DNA of 14,293 nt, from NCBI GenBank assembly GCA_033809435.1, contig JAPXLS010000038.1:1-14293 (forward strand), given 5' to 3'. Position 1 is the first letter of the stretch. Every line of letters begins with the position of its first letter. This DNA comes from JAAZIN01 sp033809435. GTDB taxonomy: Bacteria; Bacillota; Dethiobacteria; DTU022. A program made the position numbers and the translations under genes. Of this stretch, positions 1 through 7,943 are shown piece by piece. The notes under the pieces were generated by a model, which saw only the letters and a program-made list of their open reading frames with translations, did not search any database and was not told the origin of the DNA.

Positions 1-758
1 GTCACACCTGCATGGGGCGCCATCTCCAGGATCTTACCCTTGATCGTAATGGCCTTCTCAAGTGCTGCACAGTGGACAACAGCGGTCTGCAGATGTTTGC
101 TCCCCCGGGGAAGTTCCTCCAGCATCCTCCGGATCGCCTTGCGGTCCGTTCTTACCTTGTCCAGAACCTCGATTTTGCCTTCAAAAAAATAGAGAACGGG
201 TTTGATCTGCAGAAGCGAACCCAGGAGTGCCTGTGCTCCGCCGATGCGGCCGCCCTTTTTTAGATACTCCAGGGTCTGAGGAATAAAGAAGGAGCCGATT
301 TCTCTTACTGCCCGCTCCAGCCTGGCGCCTATCCAGGCGCGTTCCAAACCTTCTTCGGACCATTGTGCCGCTGCCAGGACCAGGAAGGCCTGGGCCGCCG
401 AGGTGGTCAGAGAGTCAATGAGCGTAATCTTCCCGGCGTCAACCATGGAGGCGGCTCCACAGGCACTGTTGTAGGTGCCGCTTAATCTGGAAGAGACATG
501 AATGGATATGATCTCTTTTCCCTCCGCAATGAGTCTTTGATAGGCTTCAACAAAGGCGCCCACAGCGGGCTGAGAGGTAAAGGGCAGCTTTTCAGAGCTG
601 TCAACGCGGGCAAAAAAATCCTTGGTATTGATCATTCCATCGTAAATAAATCCATCTTCAAAATTTACTGTCAGGGGAATTACAGTAATATCGTGCCTGG
701 CGATCTCCTCTTCTGTAAGGTAAGCTGTGGAATCCGTTACTACAGCGATTTTCTTCAT
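1..758 (-). CDS. DegV family fatty-acid-binding protein (partial, C-terminus off the left edge)
   Basis: Reading the minus strand from the ATG at 758 gives 252 codons without a stop to the window edge. The protein opens with MKKIAVVTDSTAYLTEEEI, the typical DegV start, and carries the fatty-acid-site motifs TSQP (residues 62-65) and SSRLSGTYNSA (about 89-99), plus the conserved LKKGGRIGG segment near 166-174. Family members of about 280-290 residues bind one fatty acid; FakB proteins present it to FakA kinase for phospholipid synthesis. Roughly the last 30 residues are missing here. A second in-frame ATG lies at 776, but GGGG six bases before the 758 ATG favours 758. The gene lies downstream of a CDP-alcohol phosphatidyltransferase on the same strand, a membrane-lipid context that fits. 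Family assignment is certain; whether it is a true FakB partner is not visible, since no fakA is present. Confidence 0.93.
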   Translation of the reverse strand, partial: MKKIAVVTDSTAYLTEEEIARHDITVIPLTVNFEDGFIYDGMINTKDFFARVDSSEKLPFTSQPAVGAFVEAYQRLIAEGKEIISIHVSSRLSGTYNSACGAASMVDAGKITLIDSLTTSAAQAFLVLAAAQWSEEGLERAWIGARLERAVREIGSFFIPQTLEYLKKGGRIGGAQALLGSLLQIKPVLYFFEGKIEVLDKVRTDRKAIRRMLEELPRGSKHLQTAVVHCAALEKAITIKGKILEMAPHAGV

Positions 759-849
759 CCCTATCCCCGCTTTCATCGGTTACAAGATAAAATTGTTTCT
801 ACATCCTCCCTGGAGTATCCTTTATTGCGGCTACTCTCAGTGATTTTGA

Positions 850-890
850 ACGGGGCAGGCGGCCTTTTGATTAAAAGCCTGTTTCCCCGT
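850..890. promoter_or_regulatory. Composite stem-loop between the phosphatidyltransferase and degV genes
   Basis: Three nested complementary segments are visible: ACGGGG (850-855) with CCCCGT (885-890), CAGGC (856-860) with GCCTG (877-881), and TTTT (865-868) with AAAA (873-876) around a GATT loop. Four unpaired bases (861-864) sit on one side and three (882-884) on the other. It starts about 10 bases after the stop codon of the phosphatidyltransferase gene. No U-run follows on either strand, so it may attenuate or stabilise mRNA rather than be a classical terminator. Confidence 0.45.
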
Positions 891-900
891 GACGGAGGCT

Positions 901-1560
901 TCAGCTCCCGGCGGCAACCCTGGTGATTCCATGCAGCAGCAGGAGCCAGGCCAGCGCGATCTCCAGGTACAGGCTGGACAGACCCAGCCGGCGCCAGCCG
1001 GCTTTACCGGTTACCTTGCCGAGAAGAAGGAGCATAAATCCCAAAAGCACGGTGACGAACTGCAGTCTGGCAATTGTTGTCGGTCTGAAATTTGCCGCAC
1101 CCATGGCGATATTCAGCGCCCTTTCCCCGCTGCTGCTGCTGCTGAGCCGCGAAGCCCGTATTCTATCTGTTACCAGGACCCCGAGCTGCGGGGCAACCAT
1201 AAGTATTATTACAGTCAGGGGCAGCAGGCCGGTGATGAGGGAGAGGGCACCCGCCCAGGCGCCGAGAAACCAGTCCGAGGCCTGGTCCAGGTAAGCGCCT
1301 TTGCGTGAAGTGAGGCCGCGCAGCCTCGCCAGCGGACCGTCGATAAAATCTGTCAGGGCGGCAGCGCTCAACATCCAGATTTGCAGCTCCAAAGAATAAC
1401 TGACAAAATAACATATAATTGCTGTAGCCACAAGGATCATCCGCAATCCGGTAATGTGGTTGGGCTTGATCCAGGAAGGAACAAGTGCCTTGAGCATGGG
1501 TCTCAGCGCACCGTCGCGAAGCCTCTCCTCGGCATTCGTTAATCGCTCCACCAGGTTCAT
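901..1560 (-). CDS. CDP-alcohol phosphatidyltransferase family membrane protein
   Basis: The 219-residue product is an integral membrane enzyme of the CDP-alcohol phosphatidyltransferase family, which moves a phosphatidyl group from a CDP-lipid to an alcohol such as glycerol-phosphate, inositol-phosphate or serine. The full signature D-x2-D-G-x2-A-R-x8-G-x3-D-x3-D is present: D71, D74, G75, A78, R79, G88, D92 and D96, with the aspartates that bind metal and the CDP moiety. It is preceded by the common PNHITGLR segment (33-40). Hydrophobic stretches near 41-55, 60-70, 97-132, 165-183 and 195-211 fit about six membrane helices. The start is fixed by AAGGAGGT (1569-1576), eight bases upstream. 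Residues 140-144 are five serines from a (GCT)5 run. It resembles PgsA-like enzymes, but the acceptor alcohol cannot be read from the sequence. Confidence 0.92.
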   Translation of the reverse strand: MNLVERLTNAEERLRDGALRPMLKALVPSWIKPNHITGLRMILVATAIICYFVSYSLELQIWMLSAAALTDFIDGPLARLRGLTSRKGAYLDQASDWFLGAWAGALSLITGLLPLTVIILMVAPQLGVLVTDRIRASRLSSSSSGERALNIAMGAANFRPTTIARLQFVTVLLGFMLLLLGKVTGKAGWRRLGLSSLYLEIALAWLLLLHGITRVAAGS

Positions 1561-1702
1561 TTTTAAGGACCTCCTTTCTGATCGGGCTCGCTACAACAGT
1601 ACCGCGGCCCTGTCCGGATAATTTAGGAAATAGATGCCGGCCCCAAGGGCCCGAAGCTTCGTGGCAATTCAGGCCCATGCAGGGGGGATCATCGCAACAA
1701 TA

Positions 1703-2260
1703 CTATTTTTCACGGGGCATGCAGATGATCTCCTTGATCACTGTATCAAAAAAATAATTTGAATGTGCAGGGATGATTACACAGGAGCTGTCGGCGCCCC
1801 TGCCGCTACCGGCAATAGCAATGATCTCCTCGCCGTAAGGGATGAGACCGGCATCAAGGGCCATGACGCTGATCTCCACGCAAACCTTTATCCCCTGGCC
1901 GAACATGCGCAGGGTAGAGGCGATAATTTCGGAGGGGTAAACCCCTTGAAATTTATTTCGCAGAGCACGGTCTACCCCTGCCAGAAGGTGCGTGGCGGTA
2001 AGCAGACTCACCCCTTTTTCCCCGAGGGCGGATCGCATTTCAGCAGTCATTTCATCCTCACCCGGCCCGGTAAATCCGACATGATGGGTGACGCAGATAA
2101 AGTTGAGACCCTTTCTTCGGCCTGATTCACAAAGCATTTCGGCGGTAGAGCCGCTGTTTGAAGCGACTGTTATAAAATTTATTCCCAGTTCTTCCGCTCG
2201 CTTCAGAGCGGCTTCAATGGTGGCGGTGGTATTGGTCGGACCTTTTTCTTTCCAGTACAT
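1703..2260 (-). CDS. Stand-alone pyruvate kinase alpha/beta (C-terminal) domain protein
   Basis: The 185-residue protein matches the family annotated as pyruvate kinase alpha/beta domain-containing protein. It resembles only the C-terminal domain of pyruvate kinase and lacks the catalytic barrel. Visible features are TVASNSGSTAEML (31-43), THHVGFTGPGEDE (58-70), GQGIKVCVEISVMALDAG (121-138), the glycine-rich GSGRGADSS (151-159) and a FFD...MPREK end. The glycine-rich segment could bind a nucleotide or phosphorylated ligand; function is unknown and I do not assign pyruvate kinase activity. An open frame continues upstream to 2311, but GGGAGGT (2268-2274), seven bases before the ATG at 2260, sets the start. 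The gene is divergent from the CoA-transferase and upstream of the phosphatidyltransferase on the same strand. Confidence 0.85.
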   Translation of the reverse strand: MYWKEKGPTNTTATIEAALKRAEELGINFITVASNSGSTAEMLCESGRRKGLNFICVTHHVGFTGPGEDEMTAEMRSALGEKGVSLLTATHLLAGVDRALRNKFQGVYPSEIIASTLRMFGQGIKVCVEISVMALDAGLIPYGEEIIAIAGSGRGADSSCVIIPAHSNYFFDTVIKEIICMPREK

Positions 2261-2315
2261 CAGCAGTACCTCCCGGTTATTCAGTTTTGAAGGCATCAAG
2301 GTAAAGATCACTTAC

Positions 2316-2345
2316 ATTTTACCATGGCCGATAGTGCCGGTGCAA
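2316..2345 (-). promoter_or_regulatory. Candidate proximal promoter of the PK-domain gene
   Basis: On the minus strand TTGCAC (2345-2340) is followed, after 18 bases, by TAAAAT (2321-2316), giving a transcript start near 2309 and a leader of about 50 bases. The -10 matches consensus at five of six positions and the -35 at three of six. The call rests on sequence match only. Confidence 0.35.
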
Positions 2346-2351
2346 AAAGGG

Positions 2352-2390
2352 GTCTTTCCCGGAGGGCCTAAAAATATAATAGGGAAAGAC
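2352..2390. repeat. Perfect 9-bp inverted repeat, possible operator
   Basis: GTCTTTCCC (2352-2360) and GGGAAAGAC (2382-2390) are exact reverse complements separated by 21 bases. The right arm lies in the spacer of the candidate distal promoter (2376-2404) and the left arm just downstream of its expected start. That placement fits a dyad operator of the divergent region, but a leader hairpin is equally possible. Confidence 0.5.
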
Positions 2391-2404
2391 GCTGGAGAGG
2401 CCAA
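2376..2404 (-). promoter_or_regulatory. Candidate distal promoter of the PK-domain gene
   Basis: On the minus strand TTGGCC (2404-2399), a 17-base spacer and TATTAT (2381-2376) form a sigma-70/sigma-A-like promoter with four of six and five of six matches. The start would be near 2369, leaving a leader of about 110 bases before the ATG at 2260. The 9-bp inverted repeat at 2352-2390 overlaps it. The best plus-strand candidates for the divergent CoA-transferase (TTGCAA at 2433-2438, TGGACA at 2448-2453) lack a good -10. Confidence 0.4.
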
Positions 2405-2547
2405 ATATCCAATAATCTTCCACTAATAAAACTTGCAATCCAAGGAGTGGACAATAAAGGATATTTAAAAGATTCTGTCGAACATATAGAAAGTTTCGTG
2501 ATACAGGCAAATCCTGTCACCACTAAAAATGGCGAGGAGCAGCAGTG

Positions 2548-3930
2548 ATGAAAGCAATGAATTGGAAAGAGCTCTACAGTCGAAAGTTAACCAGTGTGGA
2601 AGAAGCGGTCAAAGCGGTCCTTCCGGGTGATCGGGTAGTTCTGTCCCACTGTGCCGGGGAATCTTTAATTTTAAGCCGGGCCCTGGTGGAGCGTGCTCCC
2701 GAGCTTCGGAATGTGACGATCATACATTTTTTGATGTTGGGTCCCAACAGATTCTGTGATCCGGGCATGGAAAATCATTTTTCCCATCTCTCCCTCTTTG
2801 CCGGGGCTTCGGTGCGTGAAGCGGTCAACAGCGGCCGGGCTGATTTTATCCCCTGTTTCTTCTCCGAGGTGCCGCGTCTGTTTCGGGAGGGTTACCTTCC
2901 TGTTGACAGGGCCCTGATCCATGTCAGCCCGCCTGATGATCATGGATTCATGAGTTTCGGCGTTTCGGTGGACTATACGAAGATCGCCGTCTCCTGTGCA
3001 GCAACGGTGATTGCAGCGGTAAATCCCCGCATGCCCCGCACCCTGGGGGACAGTTTTATCCATGTATCCGAGGTTGATTCTCTGGTGGAGATTGAAGAGC
3101 CGGTCATCGAAGTGCCCTTACCGGTAATCGGGCCCGTTGAAGAGGCCATCGGAAGCCATGTCGCTCCTTTGATTGAAGATGGCGCCACGCTGCAGCTGGG
3201 CATCGGGGCCATCCCCGACGCCGTTTTGAAATTCCTGACCAATAAAAAAGATCTGGGCATTCACACCGAGATGTTCTCCGACGGAGTAGTTGATCTTGTC
3301 GAGGCGGGGGTTATTACCAATGAAGCCAAGACCATCCATAAGGGCAAGCTCATCGCCACCTTTCTCATGGGCACAAGGCGCCTCTACGATTTTGTTCATG
3401 ACAACCCTGCGGTGGAGATGCACACCGTTGACTATACCAATGATCCCCTGGTCATCGGCCAGAACAGCAAGATTGTGTCCATAAACAGCGCCATCCAGGT
3501 TGATCTTACCGGCCAGGTTTGTGCCGACTCCATCGGTTTCACCCACTACAGCGGTGTCGGGGGTCAGGTTGACTTTGTCCGCGGTGCGGCCCGCTCCCCC
3601 GGGGGGAAATCGATCATTGTGCTCCCCTCCACCGCGGCAGAAGGACAGATTTCGCGCATCTGTGTGGCTCTCGCCGAGGGCGCTGCAGTAACCACCACGC
3701 GTAATGATATCCACTATGTGGTCACCGAATACGGCGTTGCCGATCTGCGCGGCAAAAGTTTCCGGCAGAGGGCGGAGGCTCTTATCGCCATTGCGCACCC
3801 GGACTTTCGCCGTGAGCTGAGTGAGGGGGTCAAGGCAAAAAGATCAATTTTGGTTCATCCGCCTGCAGCGGAAGAAGCAGGACAGCTCTGGCAGTACAAA
3901 ATGGCAGCCGGATCGGGCGGTGGCGCCTGA
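2548..3930 (+). CDS. 4-hydroxybutyrate CoA-transferase-like protein (acetyl-CoA hydrolase/transferase family)
   Basis: The 460-residue cytosolic enzyme belongs to the class I CoA-transferase/acetyl-CoA hydrolase family and, from recall, resembles Clostridium aminobutyricum AbfT along its whole length. Shared blocks include VSPPDDHGFMSFGVSVDYT (about 127-145), SLIEDG-like LIEDGATLQLGIGAIPDAVL, and GIHTEMFSDGVVDL with the catalytic glutamate at about residue 241, which forms the glutamyl-CoA intermediate. FLMGTRRLYDF and the oxyanion-loop GVGGQVDFVRG (about 336-346) follow. Such enzymes exchange CoA between acetyl-CoA and 4-hydroxybutyrate, butyrate or similar acids. The start is taken as the ATG at 2548, eight bases after GAGGAG (2534-2539); a GTG at 2545 and an ATG at 2557 are alternatives. 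It is transcribed away from the PK-domain gene. Family is certain, substrate is not: succinate, butyrate or propionate CoA-transferase remain possible. Confidence 0.93.
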   Translation: MKAMNWKELYSRKLTSVEEAVKAVLPGDRVVLSHCAGESLILSRALVERAPELRNVTIIHFLMLGPNRFCDPGMENHFSHLSLFAGASVREAVNSGRADFIPCFFSEVPRLFREGYLPVDRALIHVSPPDDHGFMSFGVSVDYTKIAVSCAATVIAAVNPRMPRTLGDSFIHVSEVDSLVEIEEPVIEVPLPVIGPVEEAIGSHVAPLIEDGATLQLGIGAIPDAVLKFLTNKKDLGIHTEMFSDGVVDLVEAGVITNEAKTIHKGKLIATFLMGTRRLYDFVHDNPAVEMHTVDYTNDPLVIGQNSKIVSINSAIQVDLTGQVCADSIGFTHYSGVGGQVDFVRGAARSPGGKSIIVLPSTAAEGQISRICVALAEGAAVTTTRNDIHYVVTEYGVADLRGKSFRQRAEALIAIAHPDFRRELSEGVKAKRSILVHPPAAEEAGQLWQYKMAAGSGGGA

Positions 3931-4064
3931 TCCCTGCCGTCCCGTACCGTCTCCGTTTAACCGCCGCTTCGCGGGGCAAACTATACTTCCCGGGAATCGC
4001 GGCTCGTCTTCAGTGCCGCTGACTCCCGCGGATTATCACCGCCTCAAGGGAGCGATCAGTTCAG

Positions 4065-6041
4065 ATGAAAGATATCTACGTAATCCTGGCCTTTCACGCC
4101 CATGAGCTGCTCTGGGATCTGCCGGAAAGACTCCTATCCTATCTGGAAGATGAAAATCCCATGAAGGGGACCGTTCTGGACGAGAACTACATCAAAAAAA
4201 GAAAAGAGGAGGGCCGCGATGTCTATACCCTGGGCATCCAGCTGGGCGAGAAACTGGGTGCACCAATATGTGTTGAATACAGCAACGAACTGCTGCAGCA
4301 GATCAGGGAAGTGATTCCCGAGATATTCGGGCGAATCGAGGATGCATTCCAGGAAGGCCGCCTCTACCCCATCTACGGCCATGCCCATCATACTCATGTT
4401 TCTCTTCTCCAGGAAGAGGAAATCACCAGGGAAATAGTCTGGAATATGCAGTACCTGCACAGCTGCATGCAGGTACCCCACCCCAGGTACAAGGGCTATT
4501 TTTCGCCCGAGGCTTCCTACAGCGCTGATAAAATAGAGGGAGCCGCTGCAGCAAATATCGACTATCTCATCTTTCCCCATCTCCAGGAAAGGAAAGCGCC
4601 TTTCGAGCTTGGGGGGGCGGGTGATTATCTGTACAAACCCTTCTGGGTGAAAAGCCCCAGCCGCAGCATTCTTGCTTTTCCCCGCAATTTCCCCATCTCC
4701 CAGGAAATCTGGCGGCCCATTACCCGCATGAAAAGGGATGAGGTCAAAAATCAGGGCTACAAGCTGGGTGATTACCCGGTATTCTTCAATGAATATTTGA
4801 CCGGCCGGAGCGAGCCCTTCCCCATCAGCATGGAGGAGGGAGTGGACCTTTACCGTGAGGTTTTGAGACAGGAGTTGCACCAGTCGCCCCCGGATGGGGT
4901 GCTTCTTTATATCCAGGATCTGGAGCTCATGGACTTCGGAGATACGGCCATCGAGATCATGGCCCGCGCCTGGCAGAGCCTGCTGGAGGAGGATCGCAAA
5001 ATCTATCGGGTGCATTTCGTCACCCCCGAGCAGTATATCGATGGTATCCTCAAAGCGGAGGGCTTTGAGCAACTTCCCGAGGTGAAATTCAAGCAGATCT
5101 GCTGGGCTCCCGAGATCCGCCTGGTCCTGCGCGCGGACGGCCACTACCCGCCCCTGGGCGTTGATGGCGTCGGCCGCTACACTGTTGAAAAAAGCGGCCT
5201 TTATGCCAACCCTTTGATCTTCTGGGAAAACGGAAAGTATTTCTGCGGCATCTGCGATACCCTGGTGGAAAATTTTAAAGTGACGGGGAACATTCCTGTG
5301 GATGCGGGGAGGCTTGCCGATAAAGGTTATGACCTGGCCCGCGAAGATCTGGATACCCAGATCGTGCTCTACCGGCGTTTAATGAAGCGGGCCTGCAACT
5401 GGGGCTGGCGGCCCACCGAAGGGCGCCAGAAGCGTCCCTGCCTGGATGCCTACCTGCTCTGTGCGGCTTTGCTGAAGAAAATTGATCGCTGCCCTGACCT
5501 TTTTATCCTTTTCCGCGAGCTGCAACCCCTTGATGACAGGCATATTGTCGGCCTGGTTGAAACGCTGAAGGTCTTTGTCGACAGCCGCATTGGTTACCTG
5601 CGCTACGGCCTGGAGAAATATATGGCCGAAGCAGGCGGCGAATTCTCCCCGGCTTACCGGGACATGGAAGAGGTGGAGCGGTGGAGGGGAGTGGCCGTGC
5701 AGAAAGCAAGGGAGCTTTACAGCGTAAACAGGAATAGCAACATAACCGCAATTACCAGGATGAAGCAGATTCTGTCCTTGATGCAGGAATACTGCCAGGC
5801 CCTATTCATGGCCACCGAGCATTTGCAAAGAATATGGGGCGGGTTCCCGGATGTCGAATTCATGGTCGACCGCATGTACGAGTACCTTTATGAACTCTAC
5901 CCGCCCCTTTTTCCGGAAATGATCAACCGTATTGACCGCATGTCGGAGGATGAGGCAGAGTGCTATTTCAATGCCCTGGAGCCTGCGGAAGCGGGCGAAC
6001 CCGCCTTTGCCCGCATCATCCCTGAGCCGGGGGGACGTTGA
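4065..6041 (+). CDS. Glycoside hydrolase family 57 protein (alpha-glucan hydrolase or glucanotransferase)
   Basis: The 658-residue protein starts MKDIYVILAFHAHELLWDLP, the GH57 N-terminal motif with H11 and H13. YGHAHHTHVSLL (104-115) matches the second family motif. The segment GYFSPEASYS (144-153) supplies the likely nucleophile E149, and LYIQDLELMDFGD (281-293) the likely acid/base D285. GH57 enzymes act on alpha-1,4 or alpha-1,6 glucans with retention. The E-D spacing of 136 residues differs from the Thermococcus litoralis 4-alpha-glucanotransferase (E123/D214) and from the branching enzymes (about E183/D354), so it is probably another subgroup. The C-terminal half, about 330-658, is largely helical-looking and unassigned. 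No signal peptide is seen, suggesting an intracellular enzyme. AAGGGAG (4046-4052) lies 12 bases before the ATG; a TATACT at 3982-3987 is a possible -10 without a clear -35. It converges on treZ, pointing to glycogen or maltodextrin metabolism. Confidence 0.88.
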   Translation: MKDIYVILAFHAHELLWDLPERLLSYLEDENPMKGTVLDENYIKKRKEEGRDVYTLGIQLGEKLGAPICVEYSNELLQQIREVIPEIFGRIEDAFQEGRLYPIYGHAHHTHVSLLQEEEITREIVWNMQYLHSCMQVPHPRYKGYFSPEASYSADKIEGAAAANIDYLIFPHLQERKAPFELGGAGDYLYKPFWVKSPSRSILAFPRNFPISQEIWRPITRMKRDEVKNQGYKLGDYPVFFNEYLTGRSEPFPISMEEGVDLYREVLRQELHQSPPDGVLLYIQDLELMDFGDTAIEIMARAWQSLLEEDRKIYRVHFVTPEQYIDGILKAEGFEQLPEVKFKQICWAPEIRLVLRADGHYPPLGVDGVGRYTVEKSGLYANPLIFWENGKYFCGICDTLVENFKVTGNIPVDAGRLADKGYDLAREDLDTQIVLYRRLMKRACNWGWRPTEGRQKRPCLDAYLLCAALLKKIDRCPDLFILFRELQPLDDRHIVGLVETLKVFVDSRIGYLRYGLEKYMAEAGGEFSPAYRDMEEVERWRGVAVQKARELYSVNRNSNITAITRMKQILSLMQEYCQALFMATEHLQRIWGGFPDVEFMVDRMYEYLYELYPPLFPEMINRIDRMSEDEAECYFNALEPAEAGEPAFARIIPEPGGR

Positions 6042-6101
6042 TCTTGACTCACAGCCCGAATGGGTAAGCCGGGGGATATGCGCCGCCCGCAGCGCAAGCA
6101 A

Positions 6102-7943
6102 TCAACGGGGTTTTGCCGGAGCTTTCCAGTTTTCAAGGATTACGAATTGTCCCGGCAATAGGGTGCATCTGGTGCTGTCGGCTTTCTCCATCCCATTTTC
6201 ACGTCCGCCGTAGTGCTGCTCTTCGGAGTTGAAAATCACCTTGCCTGCAGCTTGTGGTACAGCTGCGCTGCCGACGCCCAGGTTGGCCAGGGCGGTGAGC
6301 TTCCGGTCCCTGCTTTTACGGATAATCCTGACCAGCCCTGTTTCCGGGTTGACCTTGACTGCAGTGCCTTTTTTATCCGGATCTTTCAGAGCCGGGTGCT
6401 TCCGGCGCAGGGCGAGGAGATCGCGGTAATAGTTGAAGAGTTGTACCTGGCGCTTTCGCCAATCTTTACGGGGGGTCAGCCTGGAGGCGAAAAAAGTGGC
6501 GTCGTCCTCGGGATCGGGCACTCCATCCCAACCAAAGGAGGCGAATTCCTCCCGCCGTCCCTTTACCACTGCCTTTTTAAGTTCACGGTCCTGGTAATCG
6601 GTAAAAAATAGAAATGGATTCTTCTCACCGTACTCCTCGCCCATGAACAGCATGGGCACATAGGGCGCCGCAAGGAGCAGACCCGCCGCCGCCTTCAGGT
6701 AAGGGAAGTCGACGAGAGCCGAAAGCCTTTCACCCCGGGCCCGGTTTCCCACCTGGTCATGCGTCTGGATGGCTACCACAAAGCGGGAGCCGGGCTCGGC
6801 TGCAGCATCGCTGCCCCTCCTTTTCATCCAGAACTGCGAGTATTCGCCCGTGTAGAGGTAATTGCCATAGACTTTTTCCAGGTCTTCCATCCTGCCATAA
6901 TCTTCATAGTAGCCCTTATCTTCACCTGTAAGCGCGGTATGCACGGTATGGTGAAAGTCATCCATCCATTGGGCGTCAATACCATAACCGCCCTCTTCCG
7001 GCGTCCTGATCAGCCGCACATCATTGTCATCCGTTTCGGCAATGATCACGATGCGGCGCCCGAGTTTCTTTTCCAGCGCTCGCGCCGTTGCGGCTATTTC
7101 CTCCAAAATATGGGGCCTGCTTTGATCCTTGATTGCATGGACTGCATCGAGGCGCAGTCCGTCAAAATGGTAATGCTCGATCCAGTGACGGACGCTGTCC
7201 AGCACCATTCGTCGCGCTGCCGCGCTGCCGCTGTCGTCAAAATTAACCGCCTCTCCCCAGGGGGTTTCATATTTGCCGGTAAAATAGGGCCCGAAGACTC
7301 CCAGGTAGTTTCCCTCGGGGCCGAAATGGTTGTACACAATATCCAGGATTATAGCCAGCCCTTTACGGTGGCAGAGGTCGATAAGCCCCTTCAGTTCATC
7401 GGGTTTGCCGTAGTTACAGTTTACGCTGAAGAGACCCACCCCGTCATAGCCCCAGTTCCAGCGGCCGGGGGTTTGGGTCAGCGGCATCAGTTCCAGCGTA
7501 TTGATTCCCAGCTCCAGCAGGTAGTCAAGCTTCTTCGCAATGCCGGTAAAGGTTCCCTCTCGGGTGAATGTCCCCGGGTGCAGTTCGTACATGAGTGCTC
7601 TCTCCCAATCCACGCCCTTCCAGTCACCGTCTCCCCAGCGATAAGCGTGGTGGTTGACGACCTGGGAAAAGCCGTGCACTCCCTCGGGCTGGTAATGGCT
7701 GCAGGGGTCGGGAAAGGCGCCGCCGCCGTCACGGCCCTGCAGTAGAAATTTGTAGCGCAGCTCCAGCCCGCGCCCCTCCACAACAGCCCGGTAAATATCC
7801 CCGCCCCTTTTCTCCATCGCTATTTCCTCGACGCCTTCGCCTGAGTCCAGAAGCAGCGATACCTCTGGCCAGCGGTGGGCATAAAGGCAAAATACCACCT
7901 TGCTGCCGGTCCGATCCGGAATAGAAGCTCCCAACCTTTCCAT
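6102..7943 (-). CDS. treZ: Malto-oligosyltrehalose trehalohydrolase (GH13)
   Basis: The 613-residue enzyme releases trehalose from malto-oligosyltrehalose by cutting the alpha-1,4 bond next to the trehalose end, in the cytosol. An N-terminal CBM48-like beta domain (about 1-105) precedes the TIM barrel. TreZ landmarks are YELHPGTFTREGTF (119-132), GRWNWGYDGVGLFSV (160-174), DIVYNHFGPEGNYLG (201-215), FDGLRLDAVHAI with nucleophile D266, IAETDDND with acid E303, and QTHDQVGNRARGERL with the third carboxylate D396. FMGEEYGE follows, and a C-terminal beta domain ends the protein. Length is normal for the family. It stands convergent to the GH57 gene and divergent from treT. No TreY is in the window. 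No Shine-Dalgarno sequence precedes the ATG; TATATT lies seven bases upstream, so a leaderless mRNA is possible. Confidence 0.96.
   Translation of the reverse strand: MERLGASIPDRTGSKVVFCLYAHRWPEVSLLLDSGEGVEEIAMEKRGGDIYRAVVEGRGLELRYKFLLQGRDGGGAFPDPCSHYQPEGVHGFSQVVNHHAYRWGDGDWKGVDWERALMYELHPGTFTREGTFTGIAKKLDYLLELGINTLELMPLTQTPGRWNWGYDGVGLFSVNCNYGKPDELKGLIDLCHRKGLAIILDIVYNHFGPEGNYLGVFGPYFTGKYETPWGEAVNFDDSGSAAARRMVLDSVRHWIEHYHFDGLRLDAVHAIKDQSRPHILEEIAATARALEKKLGRRIVIIAETDDNDVRLIRTPEEGGYGIDAQWMDDFHHTVHTALTGEDKGYYEDYGRMEDLEKVYGNYLYTGEYSQFWMKRRGSDAAAEPGSRFVVAIQTHDQVGNRARGERLSALVDFPYLKAAAGLLLAAPYVPMLFMGEEYGEKNPFLFFTDYQDRELKKAVVKGRREEFASFGWDGVPDPEDDATFFASRLTPRKDWRKRQVQLFNYYRDLLALRRKHPALKDPDKKGTAVKVNPETGLVRIIRKSRDRKLTALANLGVGSAAVPQAAGKVIFNSEEQHYGGRENGMEKADSTRCTLLPGQFVILENWKAPAKPR

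Noticed and set aside
498..1308. Plus-strand open frames opposite the DegV and phosphatidyltransferase genes
   Set aside because: They overlap clearly homologous minus-strand genes, have no recognisable domains and lack ribosome sites.
2433..2476. Plus-strand promoter for the CoA-transferase (TTGCAA or TGGACA)
   Set aside because: No acceptable -10 hexamer occurs 16-18 bases downstream of either candidate.
3982..3996. TATACT followed by palindrome TTCCCGGGAA as a regulated GH57 promoter
   Set aside because: No -35 element is found at a suitable distance, and the palindrome is short in a GC-rich spacer.
4134..5144. Long minus-strand open frame inside the GH57 gene
   Set aside because: It is antisense to conserved GH57 motifs, and its composition looks like a by-product of GC-rich codon use.
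6079..6096. TGCGC/GCGCA stem between convergent GH57 and treZ genes as a bidirectional terminator
   Set aside because: The stem is five base pairs with an eight-base loop and no T-run on either strand.
6759..7745. 328-codon plus-strand open frame inside treZ
   Set aside because: It lies wholly antisense to strongly conserved TreZ motifs, with no family resemblance of its own.
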